DNA of 64,000 nt from Eubacteriaceae bacterium (GCA_910574895.1 CAJTDQ010000004.1:124001-188000), one strand, 5' to 3'; counted from the first letter of the stretch, positions 1 to 9,382 are shown. Numbers and translations: made by a program. The notes: generated from the letters alone by a model not told the origin.

Positions 1-518
1 TTGAGCGTGTGTTTATCCGACAGCAGATTGACGCCACCCTTGCAGAACGCAGATACGAGTTATCCGCAAAGCAGAAACAGATAGAAAAGGACGAAAAGCG
101 GATAAAGGAGCTTGACCGCCTGTTCCGCAAAATCTATGAGGATAATGTCAACGGAAAGCTGAATGACGAACGCTTTTACAAGCTGTCGGACGGATATGAA
201 GCCGAGCAGGAACAGCTAAAGCAGGAAATCGAAACCTTGACAGCCGAGGTCAGCGAAGCCGACACGGAAGCGACCAATGTCACCAAGCTGATAGCCGTCA
301 CCAAGAAATACACCCGCATCGACGAGCTGACGCCCGAAGTCCTAAACGCATTTGTGGATAAAATCGTAGTCCATGAGCGTGAGAAAAAAGACGGGAAACG
401 GACACAGCAAATCGACATCTACTATTCCTATGTCGGGATTGTGGACATCCCCACGGATGCGGAAATGCGGGAAATGGAACGAGAATATACGCAGCGTACC
501 AAACGTCAAACCGCCTAA
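1..518 (+). CDS. Large serine recombinase, C-terminal part (left edge truncated)
   Basis: Last ~171 residues of a large serine recombinase; the frame is open to the window edge (in frame from base 3), so the catalytic resolvase domain lies outside. Visible is a strongly charged coiled coil (roughly the first 90 residues) and then a tail containing FVDKIVVHEREKKDGKR and IDIYYSYVGIVDIP, the pattern of the DUF4368 tail of TnpX/Tn4451-type and ICE-borne recombinases. Such enzymes excise and integrate the element that carries them and usually lie at its end, which fits the truncated acyltransferase just downstream. Base composition is clearly richer in G+C than the following kilobases, a sign of transfer. 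Identity is confident; element type is inferred. Confidence 0.88.
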   Translation, partial: ERVFIRQQIDATLAERRYELSAKQKQIEKDEKRIKELDRLFRKIYEDNVNGKLNDERFYKLSDGYEAEQEQLKQEIETLTAEVSEADTEATNVTKLIAVTKKYTRIDELTPEVLNAFVDKIVVHEREKKDGKRTQQIDIYYSYVGIVDIPTDAEMREMEREYTQRTKRQTA

Positions 519-528
519 ATACAGGCGT

Positions 529-554
529 GGCAGGAGAAAATCTATGCTCCTGCC
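529..554 (+). terminator. Inverted repeat after the recombinase gene
   Basis: GGCAGGAG (529-536) and CTCCTGCC (547-554) form a perfect 8-bp stem with a 10-nt loop, 10 bases after the recombinase stop. There is no T-run directly after the stem, so it may be a weak terminator or part of the recombinase binding region at the element end. The element/chromosome junction must lie between here and about base 600, where the acyltransferase frame begins. Confidence 0.45.
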
Positions 555-613
555 GATACATATCTATTTTTTATCCCTATCTGGTTTAACCCATAATCAA
601 CGACTGTAAAAAA

Positions 614-1042
614 ATGCACATCTTGTATATGCTGGCAGGGGGAGTAAATTTCTTGCTTGCGTTATTCTTAGTTTATTTAGGAAAAGGGAATATGGCATGG
701 AAGTTATTTTCATATAATAATCCAATAGTTTATATTCAGGCAATAGCGTTATTTATTTCTTTTTTAACAATAAAGTGCAATGGAAGGATTGGAATATTTA
801 TAGGACGTTTTGGCCAATATACTTTAGGAATATATTTAATTCATTCTCATAGTCTTTTAATTCCTTACAGATTTAGGGAGTTAGAGATTATTATGAAAGA
901 TATGGGAGTGATATTCTGGCCTTTTCTAATCTTACTTTATTGTATCATTCTATATATTGTATGTAATTGTGTGGAAATTCTTCGAAAGAAAATTGCGAAG
1001 TGTTTCGTAAAAATACGTACCATAAATGTAAAAAGAGTTTAA
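614..1042 (+). pseudogene. Acyltransferase family 3 remnant (C-terminal ~140 aa)
   Basis: Encodes only the last part of an OafA/WecH-type membrane O-acyltransferase: four hydrophobic segments and the hallmark TLGIYLIHSH near residue 75. Full-length members are about 330-380 residues, so roughly the first 60% is missing. The frame is open upstream only to a stop at 587-589, without the conserved N-terminal helices. The mobile-element end lies immediately upstream, so the simplest reading is that integration split the gene. The remaining frame overlaps the next glycosyltransferase (TAATG at 1040-1044). It would have O-acetylated exopolysaccharide or its lipid-linked precursor. The active-site His region of this family lies in the missing half, so the fragment should be inactive. 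Confidence 0.75.
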
Positions 1043-1068
1043 TGGAGTTAAAGCTTGGGAAGAAAGAT

Positions 1069-2091
1069 ATGCGAGAAGAATTAATAAGTGTTATAGTTCC
1101 TGCGTTTAATGCGGAGAATTATATTGAAAGATGTTTACAGAGTATACAAAGACAAACATACCGTCATTTGGAGATTATTGTGGTGAATGATGGTTCCATA
1201 GACAAAACAGATGATTTAGTCGAAGAAATGCAGAACAAGGATTCCAGAATTATCTTAATTAATAAAAAAAATGAAGGAGTCTCTAGTGCTAGAAATGATG
1301 GAATTAAAATTGCCCGTGGCAAATACCTATTTTTTGTAGATAGTGATGATTATATTGATGTTGAAACAATTTCAAAAATGTATGAAAGAAAAGTTAATGG
1401 TAAGTGTGAATTGGTAGTTTGTGGGTTTGAATCTATTTTTCAGAATCGGGAAAAGAATGTTTTTTCTCCGTATCAACACAATGTTGTGTTAAGTATCGAT
1501 GAGTATCTTCTTAAAATGTCAGAGTATTTGTACAGTGTTTATTATGGGGCATTATGGAACAAATTATATGATGCAGACATTATTACAAGCAATAATATTT
1601 TATTTGAACAACAGGTCTCGTATGCAGAAGATTTCCTATTTAATATTAAGTATCTGGAATATGTAAATACAATTGGTGTAATACCGGAATGTTTATATAA
1701 ATATTATCAGGACGCTGAAAATTCTTTGACAAAAAACAGAGACGAATGGATATTATGGGAACTGGCGGAAGACCGGTTAAAAAAATGTATCAATTTATAT
1801 AAAAAATATAATGTATATGATAAATGTAAAGAAAATTTATGTACAGCGCTATCTAATGAATTGATAGGACCTACATATTATATTGTTAACAACCATGAAA
1901 TTGGGGTTAAAGAGTCAGTTAATAACATTAAAAAAATATATAGTGATGAGATAATAAAAGAATCGGTATATATGACAAATAAACCTACAATGGTTCATCG
2001 TATTGCAAAAGCAGCATATAAAACAAATAGTTATACACTGTTTTATATATTGATGAAAGTTTGGGTAGAAATACAAAAAATAAAAAAATAG
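1069..2091 (+). CDS. GT2 family glycosyltransferase
   Basis: Inverting GT-A glycosyltransferase acting on the cytoplasmic face to build the exopolysaccharide repeat unit. Visible motifs: SVIVPAFN at the N-terminus, VVNDGS for the nucleotide-sugar site, and the metal-binding FVDSDDYI about residue 95. No membrane helices. I start it at the ATG at 1069, which has GGGAAG upstream and puts the family's ISVIVPAFN nine residues from the start; an ATG at 1042 overlapping the upstream stop (TAATG) is the alternative and would add nine residues. It is followed 8 bp later by the pyruvyl transferase in one operon. Sugar specificity cannot be read from sequence. Confidence 0.9.
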   Translation: MREELISVIVPAFNAENYIERCLQSIQRQTYRHLEIIVVNDGSIDKTDDLVEEMQNKDSRIILINKKNEGVSSARNDGIKIARGKYLFFVDSDDYIDVETISKMYERKVNGKCELVVCGFESIFQNREKNVFSPYQHNVVLSIDEYLLKMSEYLYSVYYGALWNKLYDADIITSNNILFEQQVSYAEDFLFNIKYLEYVNTIGVIPECLYKYYQDAENSLTKNRDEWILWELAEDRLKKCINLYKKYNVYDKCKENLCTALSNELIGPTYYIVNNHEIGVKESVNNIKKIYSDEIIKESVYMTNKPTMVHRIAKAAYKTNSYTLFYILMKVWVEIQKIKK

Positions 2092-2099
2092 GTGAATAA

Positions 2100-3215
2100 A
2101 TGATGAAAACAGCAATTCTTACGATTACTGGGGGAGAAAACTTTGGAAACAGACTGCAGAATTATGCATTGCAGGAGATTTTAAAAAGTTATTCAGAAAC
2201 GGTACATACAATTAAAAATTATACAAAAGCAGAAGCCGAATACAAAAAAAGTACGCAATTTAAGAAAAAAATTAAATGGTTTATAGGAACAGCAGCTTAC
2301 TATCTTCCTATAAATAAAAGTTTGTTTAATGAGTGGTATAGACAAAAGATATTTGATAAGTTTAATCGCAGTCATATAAATATTAGCCCTTTTGTTATCT
2401 CAAAGGATAATGTGCCTAAAAATCTTGCAGCATATTATGATTATTTTGTCAGTGGAAGTGATCAGGTTTGGAATCCACATTATTTATTTAATTCTCATGT
2501 TGAATTTATGGATTTCGCACAGAAAAATCAAAGAGTTAGTTATGCGGCAAGTTTTGGTGTAGATGAGATACCTGATGACAGAAAAGAAGACTATAAGAGA
2601 TGGTTAAAAGAAATTCCTTCTATTTCGGTAAGAGAAGGACAAGGTAGAGAAATTATCAGAATGTTGGCTGATATTGAGGCAGAGGTTGTTTTAGACCCGA
2701 CTTTATTATTTACCCAAAAGCAGTGGTTAAAGATTTCTAAACGACCAAAATGGTTAAAATACGATAACTATATTTTAGCATATTATTTAGGAGAAAATTC
2801 TGAAAACGTCAATCAATCCGTAAAAGAAATTTCAGAAAAATACAACCTTCCGGTTATCAGAATGAATCAGAAGGGTTTAAAAAAAGAATATAGTACCTCA
2901 CCAGAAGAATTTTTGTATTTGATGGCACATTGTAATTTGTTATGTACTGATTCTTTTCATGGAATTATATTTGGTTATCAGATGAATAAGCCGGTGGTTA
3001 TTTATGATAGAGCTTTAATGGCTGGAGAGGTTTCTATGAATTCCAGAATGGCAACGATACAGGAATTACTGGGAGTAGAGCATAGAGGGATTCACAATTT
3101 GGATATTAATAATAGTAAAGAATTATTTAATTGTGATTACACAAATTCAAACAAGCGCATTGAGAAAGAAAGATTGAAAGCTCACGCATTTATAAAAAGA
3201 GCATTGAGGGTTTAA
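2100..3215 (+). CDS. Polysaccharide pyruvyl transferase family protein
   Basis: 371 residues, CsaB/WcaK superfamily. These enzymes transfer pyruvate from PEP to a sugar, giving a ketal on exopolysaccharide or cell-wall polymer. Supporting motifs: N-terminal GGENFGNRLQNYALQEIL, SGSDQVWNP in the middle, and TDSFHGIIFGYQMNKPVVIYD near the C-terminus, with the conserved His. Start at 2100 (or ATG at 2103) with AGGTG upstream. It is in the EPS operon, one base ahead of the next glycosyltransferase. Some family members next to FrhB-like proteins, as here, may have a different chemistry, so pyruvylation itself is inferred. Confidence 0.88.
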   Translation: MMKTAILTITGGENFGNRLQNYALQEILKSYSETVHTIKNYTKAEAEYKKSTQFKKKIKWFIGTAAYYLPINKSLFNEWYRQKIFDKFNRSHINISPFVISKDNVPKNLAAYYDYFVSGSDQVWNPHYLFNSHVEFMDFAQKNQRVSYAASFGVDEIPDDRKEDYKRWLKEIPSISVREGQGREIIRMLADIEAEVVLDPTLLFTQKQWLKISKRPKWLKYDNYILAYYLGENSENVNQSVKEISEKYNLPVIRMNQKGLKKEYSTSPEEFLYLMAHCNLLCTDSFHGIIFGYQMNKPVVIYDRALMAGEVSMNSRMATIQELLGVEHRGIHNLDINNSKELFNCDYTNSNKRIEKERLKAHAFIKRALRV

Positions 3216-3216
3216 T

Positions 3217-4197
3217 ATGATTAAAGATTTAGTTACAGTGATGATTCCCTGTTTCAATGGAGAAACATATTTAAATAAGTGTTTTGAGTGTTTAATGAAT
3301 CAGGATTATAAGCAAGTACAGTTAATTGTAATTAACGATGGTTCAACGGATGGTAGCGAAAAAATTATTTTAAGTTATAAAGAGAAAATAGAGAAAAAAG
3401 GATGGCAGTTTTTGTATCTGTATCAAAGTAATGGCGGTGCTGCTGCAGCGATTAACAATGGATTAAAATCAGCATTAGGAGAGTATATTATGCTTTATGA
3501 TGTCGATGATATTTTATACCATGATAACATTAGTAAAAAAGTTAAATGTTTTAAAGCCGATGAGGAATTAGGTGTGGTTTTAAACAATGGATATTTTCTT
3601 AATGAAAAAAACGGTACAAGAAATCTTTTTGCCAATGACAAAGAGTATATCGGGAAACAGGGATTATTTAATGCACTTTTATTTGAGCATGCTTATAACT
3701 GGCCCGGGTCATATATGGTTAGAGCAGAGATGTTATTTAAGCAACTGAATAATAAGAAGATATTTATATCTCCTTATGGACAGAATCTTCAGATACTATT
3801 ACCAGTGGCTTATTTTTATAAAGTAGAAATTATTGAACAACCTTTAATGGATTATTTGGTTCGGGAAAATTCTGTTTCACATACAGGAGACATACATAAA
3901 CAGTTAGAGTTGCAAAAAGGTTTTACGTTAAATAGAACAGGTACTATAAAACTGATGAAGATAGAGGAATGTGTGAAAAAACAATTATTGACTCAAATAG
4001 ATATTTGGAACAGTAGGAAGTGTTTTATTTTTGCATATAATCATGGCTTAGTTGATGAAATGAAAAATATGAAAAATCATTTGAGTCAGTGTTCTGCATT
4101 TACAAAAAAAGATAGAATTCGATATATCGTAAGTAAAAATTCTCTCTTAAAAAAAATATATGAAGGATTACATAAAATAAAAAATAGGAGTATATGA
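3217..4197 (+). CDS. GT2 family glycosyltransferase
   Basis: 326 residues. A second GT-A family 2 enzyme of the EPS locus: VMIPCFNGETYL at residues 8-19, VINDGSTDGS for UDP-sugar binding, and LYDVDDIL as the DxD-type metal site. No transmembrane segment is seen, so it should act on a lipid-linked acceptor at the cytoplasmic membrane surface. Its ATG follows the previous stop after one base and its own stop is directly followed by the next ATG, so translation is probably coupled. The C-terminal ~120 residues, rich in Lys, are not a recognised domain. Confidence 0.9.
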   Translation: MIKDLVTVMIPCFNGETYLNKCFECLMNQDYKQVQLIVINDGSTDGSEKIILSYKEKIEKKGWQFLYLYQSNGGAAAAINNGLKSALGEYIMLYDVDDILYHDNISKKVKCFKADEELGVVLNNGYFLNEKNGTRNLFANDKEYIGKQGLFNALLFEHAYNWPGSYMVRAEMLFKQLNNKKIFISPYGQNLQILLPVAYFYKVEIIEQPLMDYLVRENSVSHTGDIHKQLELQKGFTLNRTGTIKLMKIEECVKKQLLTQIDIWNSRKCFIFAYNHGLVDEMKNMKNHLSQCSAFTKKDRIRYIVSKNSLLKKIYEGLHKIKNRSI

Positions 4198-5343
4198 ATG
4201 ATAAATATTTCTGATAAGAGAAAGTGTACAGGATGTGCGGCATGTTTTAATATATGCCCATTTCATTGTATTGAAATGAAAGAGGATGAAGAAGGGTTTA
4301 TTTATCCCATTGTGAATCAAGATGAGTGCAGAGAATGTGGGTTATGTAATAAAGTTTGTCCTGAACTTAACGTTAAAAGATGTAAGAATGAGTTTAATAA
4401 TGTTTATGTTGCTTCAAATAAAGATAAGCAAGTACTTCAAAAGAGCTCTTCCGGTGGTATATTTTATGAATTGGCAAAGAATATTCTAACAAATGGTGGA
4501 GTAGTATATGGTGCTGCATTCGAAGAAAATAATATTTTGAACCATATAGAGGTGTCAGACATAAATCATTTAAAAAAATTGCTAAAGTCAAAATATATTC
4601 AAAGCAACATAAATGATGTTTATAAAAAGATAAAGGAAAATATAAAAAATGATAAGTATGTTTTGTTTTGCGGTACACCATGCCAGGTTTCGGGACTGAA
4701 AAAATATTTGGACAAGGATTACGAAAAGCTAATTTTGGTTGATTTTATATGTCATGGTGTTCCAAATCAAAAATTGTTTCAAAAATATTTGGACGATATA
4801 AGAACATTTTGTAATGAAACTAGTCAAATAAAGAAAATAGATTTTCGCTCTAAAGATTTAAATTGGGAAAAGTTTGGTATGAAAATTGAGTTTGAGTCTG
4901 GCAAGATTTACTCAAATGATGGAAATACAGATTATTGGATCAAGAGTTTTCTTCAGGATATTATGTTGAGACCGTCATGTTATAACTGTGCAAACAAGGG
5001 GATTGATAGAAATAGTGATATTACACTGGCAGATGCATGGGGAATAGAACAATATAATAGTGCATTCTATAATAAACAGGGAACTTCATTAGTTGTTGTC
5101 CATACGTTAAAAGGTCAAAACAAAATAGAAGAGATCAAGTCTTGTATTATGATAGATAGTGTGGAAGAAGACTTTATTAAAAAACATAATGTAAATACGT
5201 ATTATAGTGCAATAGCTGATAGAAGGAGAAAGCAGTTTTTTAAACATATTAATAAAGGATATGGATTTAAAGAATGTGTTGATAAGGTCATTGGTATTGA
5301 TTTTCTAACAAGAGTAGAAAGAAAAATAAAAAGAAAAAAGTGA
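4198..5343 (+). CDS. FrhB-like Fe-S oxidoreductase (coenzyme F420 hydrogenase beta-subunit family)
   Basis: 381 residues. N-terminal ferredoxin domain with two [4Fe-4S] motifs (CTGCAACFNICP and CRECGLCNKVCPE, residues ~10-55), followed by the FrhB/FdhB N- and C-terminal domains (FCGTPCQVSGLKKYL, DFICHGVPNQKLFQKYL, RPSCYNC). The family name comes from F420-reducing enzymes, but such proteins recur in EPS clusters of Firmicutes without F420, often beside pyruvyl transferase genes as here. The physiological substrate is unknown; a flavin/Fe-S redox modification of a sugar is a guess. It is the last gene of the directly coupled EPS run (4197/4198 junction with no gap). Confidence 0.85.
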   Translation: MINISDKRKCTGCAACFNICPFHCIEMKEDEEGFIYPIVNQDECRECGLCNKVCPELNVKRCKNEFNNVYVASNKDKQVLQKSSSGGIFYELAKNILTNGGVVYGAAFEENNILNHIEVSDINHLKKLLKSKYIQSNINDVYKKIKENIKNDKYVLFCGTPCQVSGLKKYLDKDYEKLILVDFICHGVPNQKLFQKYLDDIRTFCNETSQIKKIDFRSKDLNWEKFGMKIEFESGKIYSNDGNTDYWIKSFLQDIMLRPSCYNCANKGIDRNSDITLADAWGIEQYNSAFYNKQGTSLVVVHTLKGQNKIEEIKSCIMIDSVEEDFIKKHNVNTYYSAIADRRRKQFFKHINKGYGFKECVDKVIGIDFLTRVERKIKRKK

Positions 5344-5385
5344 TGGTTAGCATGAAGTTTCACTTGCCTAGGACGAGTTTGTGTG

Positions 5386-5414
5386 TTTACAGACGCTTTC
5401 TATTTTGATAAAAT
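5386..5414 (+). promoter_or_regulatory. Putative sigma-A promoter upstream of the DUF5011/Wzz genes
   Basis: TTTACA (5386-5391), 17-bp spacer, TAAAAT (5409-5414) with an extended -10 TGa just upstream. It sits in the only sizeable gap (103 bp) of the EPS run, 32 bp before the next start codon, so the export/kinase genes may be separately transcribed. Confidence 0.5.
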
Positions 5415-5446
5415 ATATTTTTAAAAGTTTTTCTATTGGAGGTTTT

Positions 5447-6274
5447 ATGAAGTATGTTAAGTATGGAATAATGACATTATTCCTTATATCTATAATAATT
5501 TATATAGCGATTTGGTACAAAGATAAAAGTAATGTGGATAGTACAGTACCTGTTATTCAAATGAGCCAGAATCAAATAGAAGTATCGGTGAAAGATAAAA
5601 AAGCTCTTTTAAAAGGAGTTATTGCAAAAGATGCAAAAGATGGAGATATTACAAATAAAATTGTTGTGGAATCAATTTCCAAATTTGTTGATAAAAAAGA
5701 ACATATTTGTAATGTAACATATGCTGTGTCTAATTCGGGAGGACATGTTGCAAAGGCTTCTAGAAAAGTAAAATTTATTGATTATACATCACCACGATTC
5801 GTATTAAAAAAACCACTATGCCTTGAAACCGGGTCTGATACAGGTGTAGAGGATATTATTGGTGCAAAAGATATAATTGATGGAGATATCAGTAATAAGG
5901 TCAAGATATTATCCAGCGATATTTCAACAAATATTTCTGGTGACAATACGGTTACAGCTCAGGTGACTAACAGTCTGGGGGACACTGTTAAGTTAAAGGC
6001 AACAGTTATTATAAAACAGCAAAATAATATCAGTCCGACCATTCAGTTGAAGAAAAATATTGAGTATATTAAAAAGGATGAAGAGTTTGATGCAAAAAGC
6101 TTTATAAAGTCAGTAGAAGACATTGATGGAAAGAGCATGGAAATTGGTAGCGTTAAAATAAAGAGTTCTTCTGTAAAGACAAATAAGGTTGGATGTTATA
6201 CTGTAGAGTATAGTGTGGTCGATCATAATGGGAACGAAGGAACTGCCTACTTAACAGTCATGGTGGAGGAATAG
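5447..6274 (+). CDS. Membrane-anchored protein with DUF5011/bacterial Ig-like repeats
   Basis: 275 residues. The ATG at 5447 is chosen because TTGGAGG lies just upstream; an earlier GTG lacks one. One N-terminal hydrophobic helix (about residues 4-24, signal anchor) is followed by an extracellular part of three Ig/cadherin-like repeats recognisable by DAKDGDITNKIVV, DIIDGDISNKVKI and a weaker third DIDGKSMEI. These are DUF5011-type beta-sandwich modules that often bind Ca2+ or carbohydrate on cell surfaces. It sits right before the two Wzz-kinase genes (2-bp gap), so a role in capsule/EPS retention or assembly at the cell surface is likely but inferred. Confidence 0.78.
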   Translation: MKYVKYGIMTLFLISIIIYIAIWYKDKSNVDSTVPVIQMSQNQIEVSVKDKKALLKGVIAKDAKDGDITNKIVVESISKFVDKKEHICNVTYAVSNSGGHVAKASRKVKFIDYTSPRFVLKKPLCLETGSDTGVEDIIGAKDIIDGDISNKVKILSSDISTNISGDNTVTAQVTNSLGDTVKLKATVIIKQQNNISPTIQLKKNIEYIKKDEEFDAKSFIKSVEDIDGKSMEIGSVKIKSSSVKTNKVGCYTVEYSVVDHNGNEGTAYLTVMVEE

Positions 6275-6276
6275 TC

Positions 6277-7683
6277 ATGAAAAAAGGAATTAATTTAAGA
6301 AATATCGATTTATTTAGTTTATTAAAAGACTTAATAAGAGGATTCTGGATTATTATGATAGTCGCTGTGATGGGTACAATAGTTACGCATGCTTATATTA
6401 AATCCAGTTTTGTTCCTCAATACACAAGTTCTTCGATTTATGTTGTAACACCAAAGCAGAGTTCAGGATATGTTTATACAAATAAACGTCTGGCACAAAG
6501 TGTTATTACTGTTTTTCAGAATTTATTAAATTCAGATATTATGAAAAACAGGATAAGGAGTGATTTACATTTGAAAGATTTGGATATAACTATGTCTGTT
6601 TCTTTAATTGAGGAGACAAACCTTATGAAAGTTTTAGTGACAACAGGTGATCCAATTATCTCCTTCAGGGCTATTCAGGCAATCATGGACAATTATTCTG
6701 AGTTATCAGGATATCTTACTTCAGATGCAGTTTTTGATCAATTGGAGGCTCCAAATGTTGCTACTCATCCGGATAATTCCTTAACTCCAAGAAAAAAATC
6801 TGTTACTATGGGAATAATATGTGGTTTTTTTACAATGTTACTTTTGGCAGCACTCAGTATTATGAGAAGAACTATTAAAACAGAAGCTGCGGTGGAAGAA
6901 CAGCTGGAGACAAACCTATTGGGAACTATTTACCATGAAAGAAAAAATCGTACGGTAAAGGCGAAAATTGTTCAGAGTGTAAAGGCTCTTTTAATTACCA
7001 GCCCGATTATAACAACAAAATTTATTGAGTCAATTAATAATATTAGAATTAGAATTGAGTATGAGAATGAAAGAAATCAAAATAAAAACACAGTTTTGAT
7101 ATCCAGTGTTTGTGAAAATGAAGGAAAATCTACAGTAGCTTTAAACATAGCATTGTCGTTAGCAAAAGAAGGTAAAAAGGTCATTGTTATCGATGCAGAT
7201 ATGAGAAAACCGGCAATGTATAAGATGTTGGATATTCCAAAAACAGAAGTGGTAGATATGATTAAACTTCTTCAGGGCGAATGTGGTTTAGATGAAGTTA
7301 TGTATCATGATGACATTGGAATTGACTTAATTATGCCTATTAAAGGACATTCAAGTACTTATGAATTTATGAAATCAGGAGCTATGAAAGATCTTATCAG
7401 GAAATGTAAAAAAATGGCGGATTATGTAATTATCGATACGCCGCCTATGTCAATGGTATCAGATACGGAAGCATTAGTCGATTTAGTAGATTTATCACTT
7501 TTGGTTATACGACAGGATTTTTCTTATGAAAGGGATATTATTAACTGTATTAATGTCATGAATGATGCAGAATGTAAATTTTTGGGATGTGTATTAAATG
7601 ATTATAAAGTTTTAAAGATGAAGGATAAAAATAGTGTATTTCATATGTTAGAGGAAAGGGTGGTAGAAGTTTATGACGAATAG
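6277..7683 (+). CDS. Wzz/CapA-CapB fusion: polysaccharide co-polymerase and BY-kinase (first copy)
   Basis: 468 residues. N-terminal chain-length-determinant domain bracketed by two membrane helices (about residues 18-38 and 168-190, the second after a Pro-rich NSLTPRKK), then a cytoplasmic P-loop tyrosine-kinase domain: Walker A-like ENEGKST, Walker A' VIDADMRKP, Walker B DYVIIDTPP. Gram-positive systems usually split these into CapA and CapB; here they are fused as in proteobacterial Wzc. The C-terminus (EERVVEVYDE) has a single Tyr rather than a cluster, so it may be a poor autophosphorylation substrate. It overlaps the paralogue by 11 bp. Confidence 0.87.
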   Translation: MKKGINLRNIDLFSLLKDLIRGFWIIMIVAVMGTIVTHAYIKSSFVPQYTSSSIYVVTPKQSSGYVYTNKRLAQSVITVFQNLLNSDIMKNRIRSDLHLKDLDITMSVSLIEETNLMKVLVTTGDPIISFRAIQAIMDNYSELSGYLTSDAVFDQLEAPNVATHPDNSLTPRKKSVTMGIICGFFTMLLLAALSIMRRTIKTEAAVEEQLETNLLGTIYHERKNRTVKAKIVQSVKALLITSPIITTKFIESINNIRIRIEYENERNQNKNTVLISSVCENEGKSTVALNIALSLAKEGKKVIVIDADMRKPAMYKMLDIPKTEVVDMIKLLQGECGLDEVMYHDDIGIDLIMPIKGHSSTYEFMKSGAMKDLIRKCKKMADYVIIDTPPMSMVSDTEALVDLVDLSLLVIRQDFSYERDIINCINVMNDAECKFLGCVLNDYKVLKMKDKNSVFHMLEERVVEVYDE

Positions 7684-9376
7684 TTATAATGAATCGGTTA
7701 ATAATGGAAAAGAACCAATAAACCTTTCCCAGATTGTGGCTAGTTTTTTAAAGGCTTTTAAAAAATTATGGTGGATTATGGTAGCCTTTATGATTGTTTT
7801 TGCAGTGTTAGGTTACAGGAGCTATAAAAAACATTATGTTCCAAGTTATGAAACAAAGGCTACTTTTTCTATTACTGCACCACAATATGATGGTTCGGAG
7901 GATAAGACTTATACAAATAACAGCCAATTGGCTTCTATTTTAAGTGTAAGTTTTGGTTATTTAATTAATAATGAGTTATTTTATGAAATTATAAAGCAGG
8001 ATTTGGGAGTAAATTACATGCCGTCGGTCATAACAGTATCAGCGGTACCAGATACAAACATTTTAAGTATTGTTGCGTCTGGTTCAGATGCGGAAATGAA
8101 TTATAAAGTGATTCAATCTGTGCTAAAGAATTATGGCAGTGTGGCAGATTTCGTAATTGGAGACACCCAGCTTGATGTATTGGAAGAACCAGTGGTTGTT
8201 GATAATCCAATGAATCCGTATAATCCAATGGATTATACTATTATGTTCGCATTAATTGGAATGTTTATTGGAGTAATTCCAAGTATTGCTTATGCCTTTT
8301 TTGTAAAAACAATTAGAAATAAAGAGGATGTTGAAAAACAGTTGAATGTAACGTTTCTTGGCAGTTTACCAGGGATAATTTTAAATGGAAAGAATAAAAA
8401 TTTAAAAAATTGTTCTATTTTAAATAAGGAAGTAGGTTTCAGATATTTAGAGGCAATGCGTTCTATTAACTCAAGATGCGAGAAGGAGTTAGAAAAAAAT
8501 GATTACAAAGTTATTCTTGTTACCAGCACATTAGATGGTGAGGGAAAGAGTACTTTTGCATTAAATCTTGCTTATTCACTTTCTAAGAGTCAGAAGAAAG
8601 TTATGCTTATAGACGGAGATTTAAGAAAGCCGTCTTTGCATAGTATGATTGACCAGAAGATTAATAGTTATAAGATGGAAGATTTTCTGGAAAAGAAAAT
8701 TAAAAGCAGTCATGCTATTGTAAATATAGAAGGGACGAGAGTGCTGGCATTGGTGCCAAGTGAGTCCTCAAAAGATGTCCCTAAGTATCTCAATTCTACA
8801 CAAATGAAACATTTTATTGAAGAGAGCAGAGATGTAGTTGATTATGTTATTATTGATGCTCCACCATGTAGTGAGTTGTCTGATGCGGCGATATTGGCGA
8901 AATACAGCGAGGCAATGGTATATGTAGTTAAGGAAGATTTTGTTAAAGTAAATAAAATTATTGATACTTTACAGGAGTTTTCTTATACAAGAGTTCCTAT
9001 TCTTGGTTGTGTATTAAATAATACAGAAGGTAAGTTGAACCTTGCTTATGGATATGGCAAGCATTATGGATACGGAAAACACTATGGCTATGGTTACCGT
9101 AGAGGATATGGAAGCAGATATTATGGCAGATATGGCTATGGTTATGGCCGTTATGGTAATTCTTATGGAACTTATGGTCACGTATCGGATAAGGAATTTA
9201 GAAATAAAGAGCGGAGTGTTTCAAAGAAGATTCAGTTAGAAACGACAGAAGAACAGAGAAAGGCTTTACAGGAAGAAAGAGAAGCTTTATTAAAAGAAGA
9301 GAGCAATAAGAAAACAAAAACTGAAGAGGAGAAAGAAGCACAAATAAATTCTCTTAGTAAAAAAATTGGAAAATAA
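7673..9376 (+). CDS. Wzz/BY-kinase fusion with Tyr-Gly-rich tail (second copy)
   Basis: 567 residues. Same architecture as the preceding gene: Wzz domain between two membrane helices (about residues 28-48 and 185-207), then kinase motifs LDGEGKST, MLIDGDLRKP and DYVIIDAPP. It differs in the tail: about residues 456-505 contain 16 tyrosines in YG, HYGYG and RYGYG units, followed by a charged, probably coiled-coil Lys/Glu segment to the C-terminus. BY-kinases autophosphorylate on C-terminal Tyr clusters, which controls oligomerisation and polymer length; this cluster is unusually long and Gly-spaced. A likely explanation for two tandem copies is an active kinase plus a partner, which is inference. 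Confidence 0.88.
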   Translation: MTNSYNESVNNGKEPINLSQIVASFLKAFKKLWWIMVAFMIVFAVLGYRSYKKHYVPSYETKATFSITAPQYDGSEDKTYTNNSQLASILSVSFGYLINNELFYEIIKQDLGVNYMPSVITVSAVPDTNILSIVASGSDAEMNYKVIQSVLKNYGSVADFVIGDTQLDVLEEPVVVDNPMNPYNPMDYTIMFALIGMFIGVIPSIAYAFFVKTIRNKEDVEKQLNVTFLGSLPGIILNGKNKNLKNCSILNKEVGFRYLEAMRSINSRCEKELEKNDYKVILVTSTLDGEGKSTFALNLAYSLSKSQKKVMLIDGDLRKPSLHSMIDQKINSYKMEDFLEKKIKSSHAIVNIEGTRVLALVPSESSKDVPKYLNSTQMKHFIEESRDVVDYVIIDAPPCSELSDAAILAKYSEAMVYVVKEDFVKVNKIIDTLQEFSYTRVPILGCVLNNTEGKLNLAYGYGKHYGYGKHYGYGYRRGYGSRYYGRYGYGYGRYGNSYGTYGHVSDKEFRNKERSVSKKIQLETTEEQRKALQEEREALLKEESNKKTKTEEEKEAQINSLSKKIGK

Positions 9377-9382
9377 ATAACG

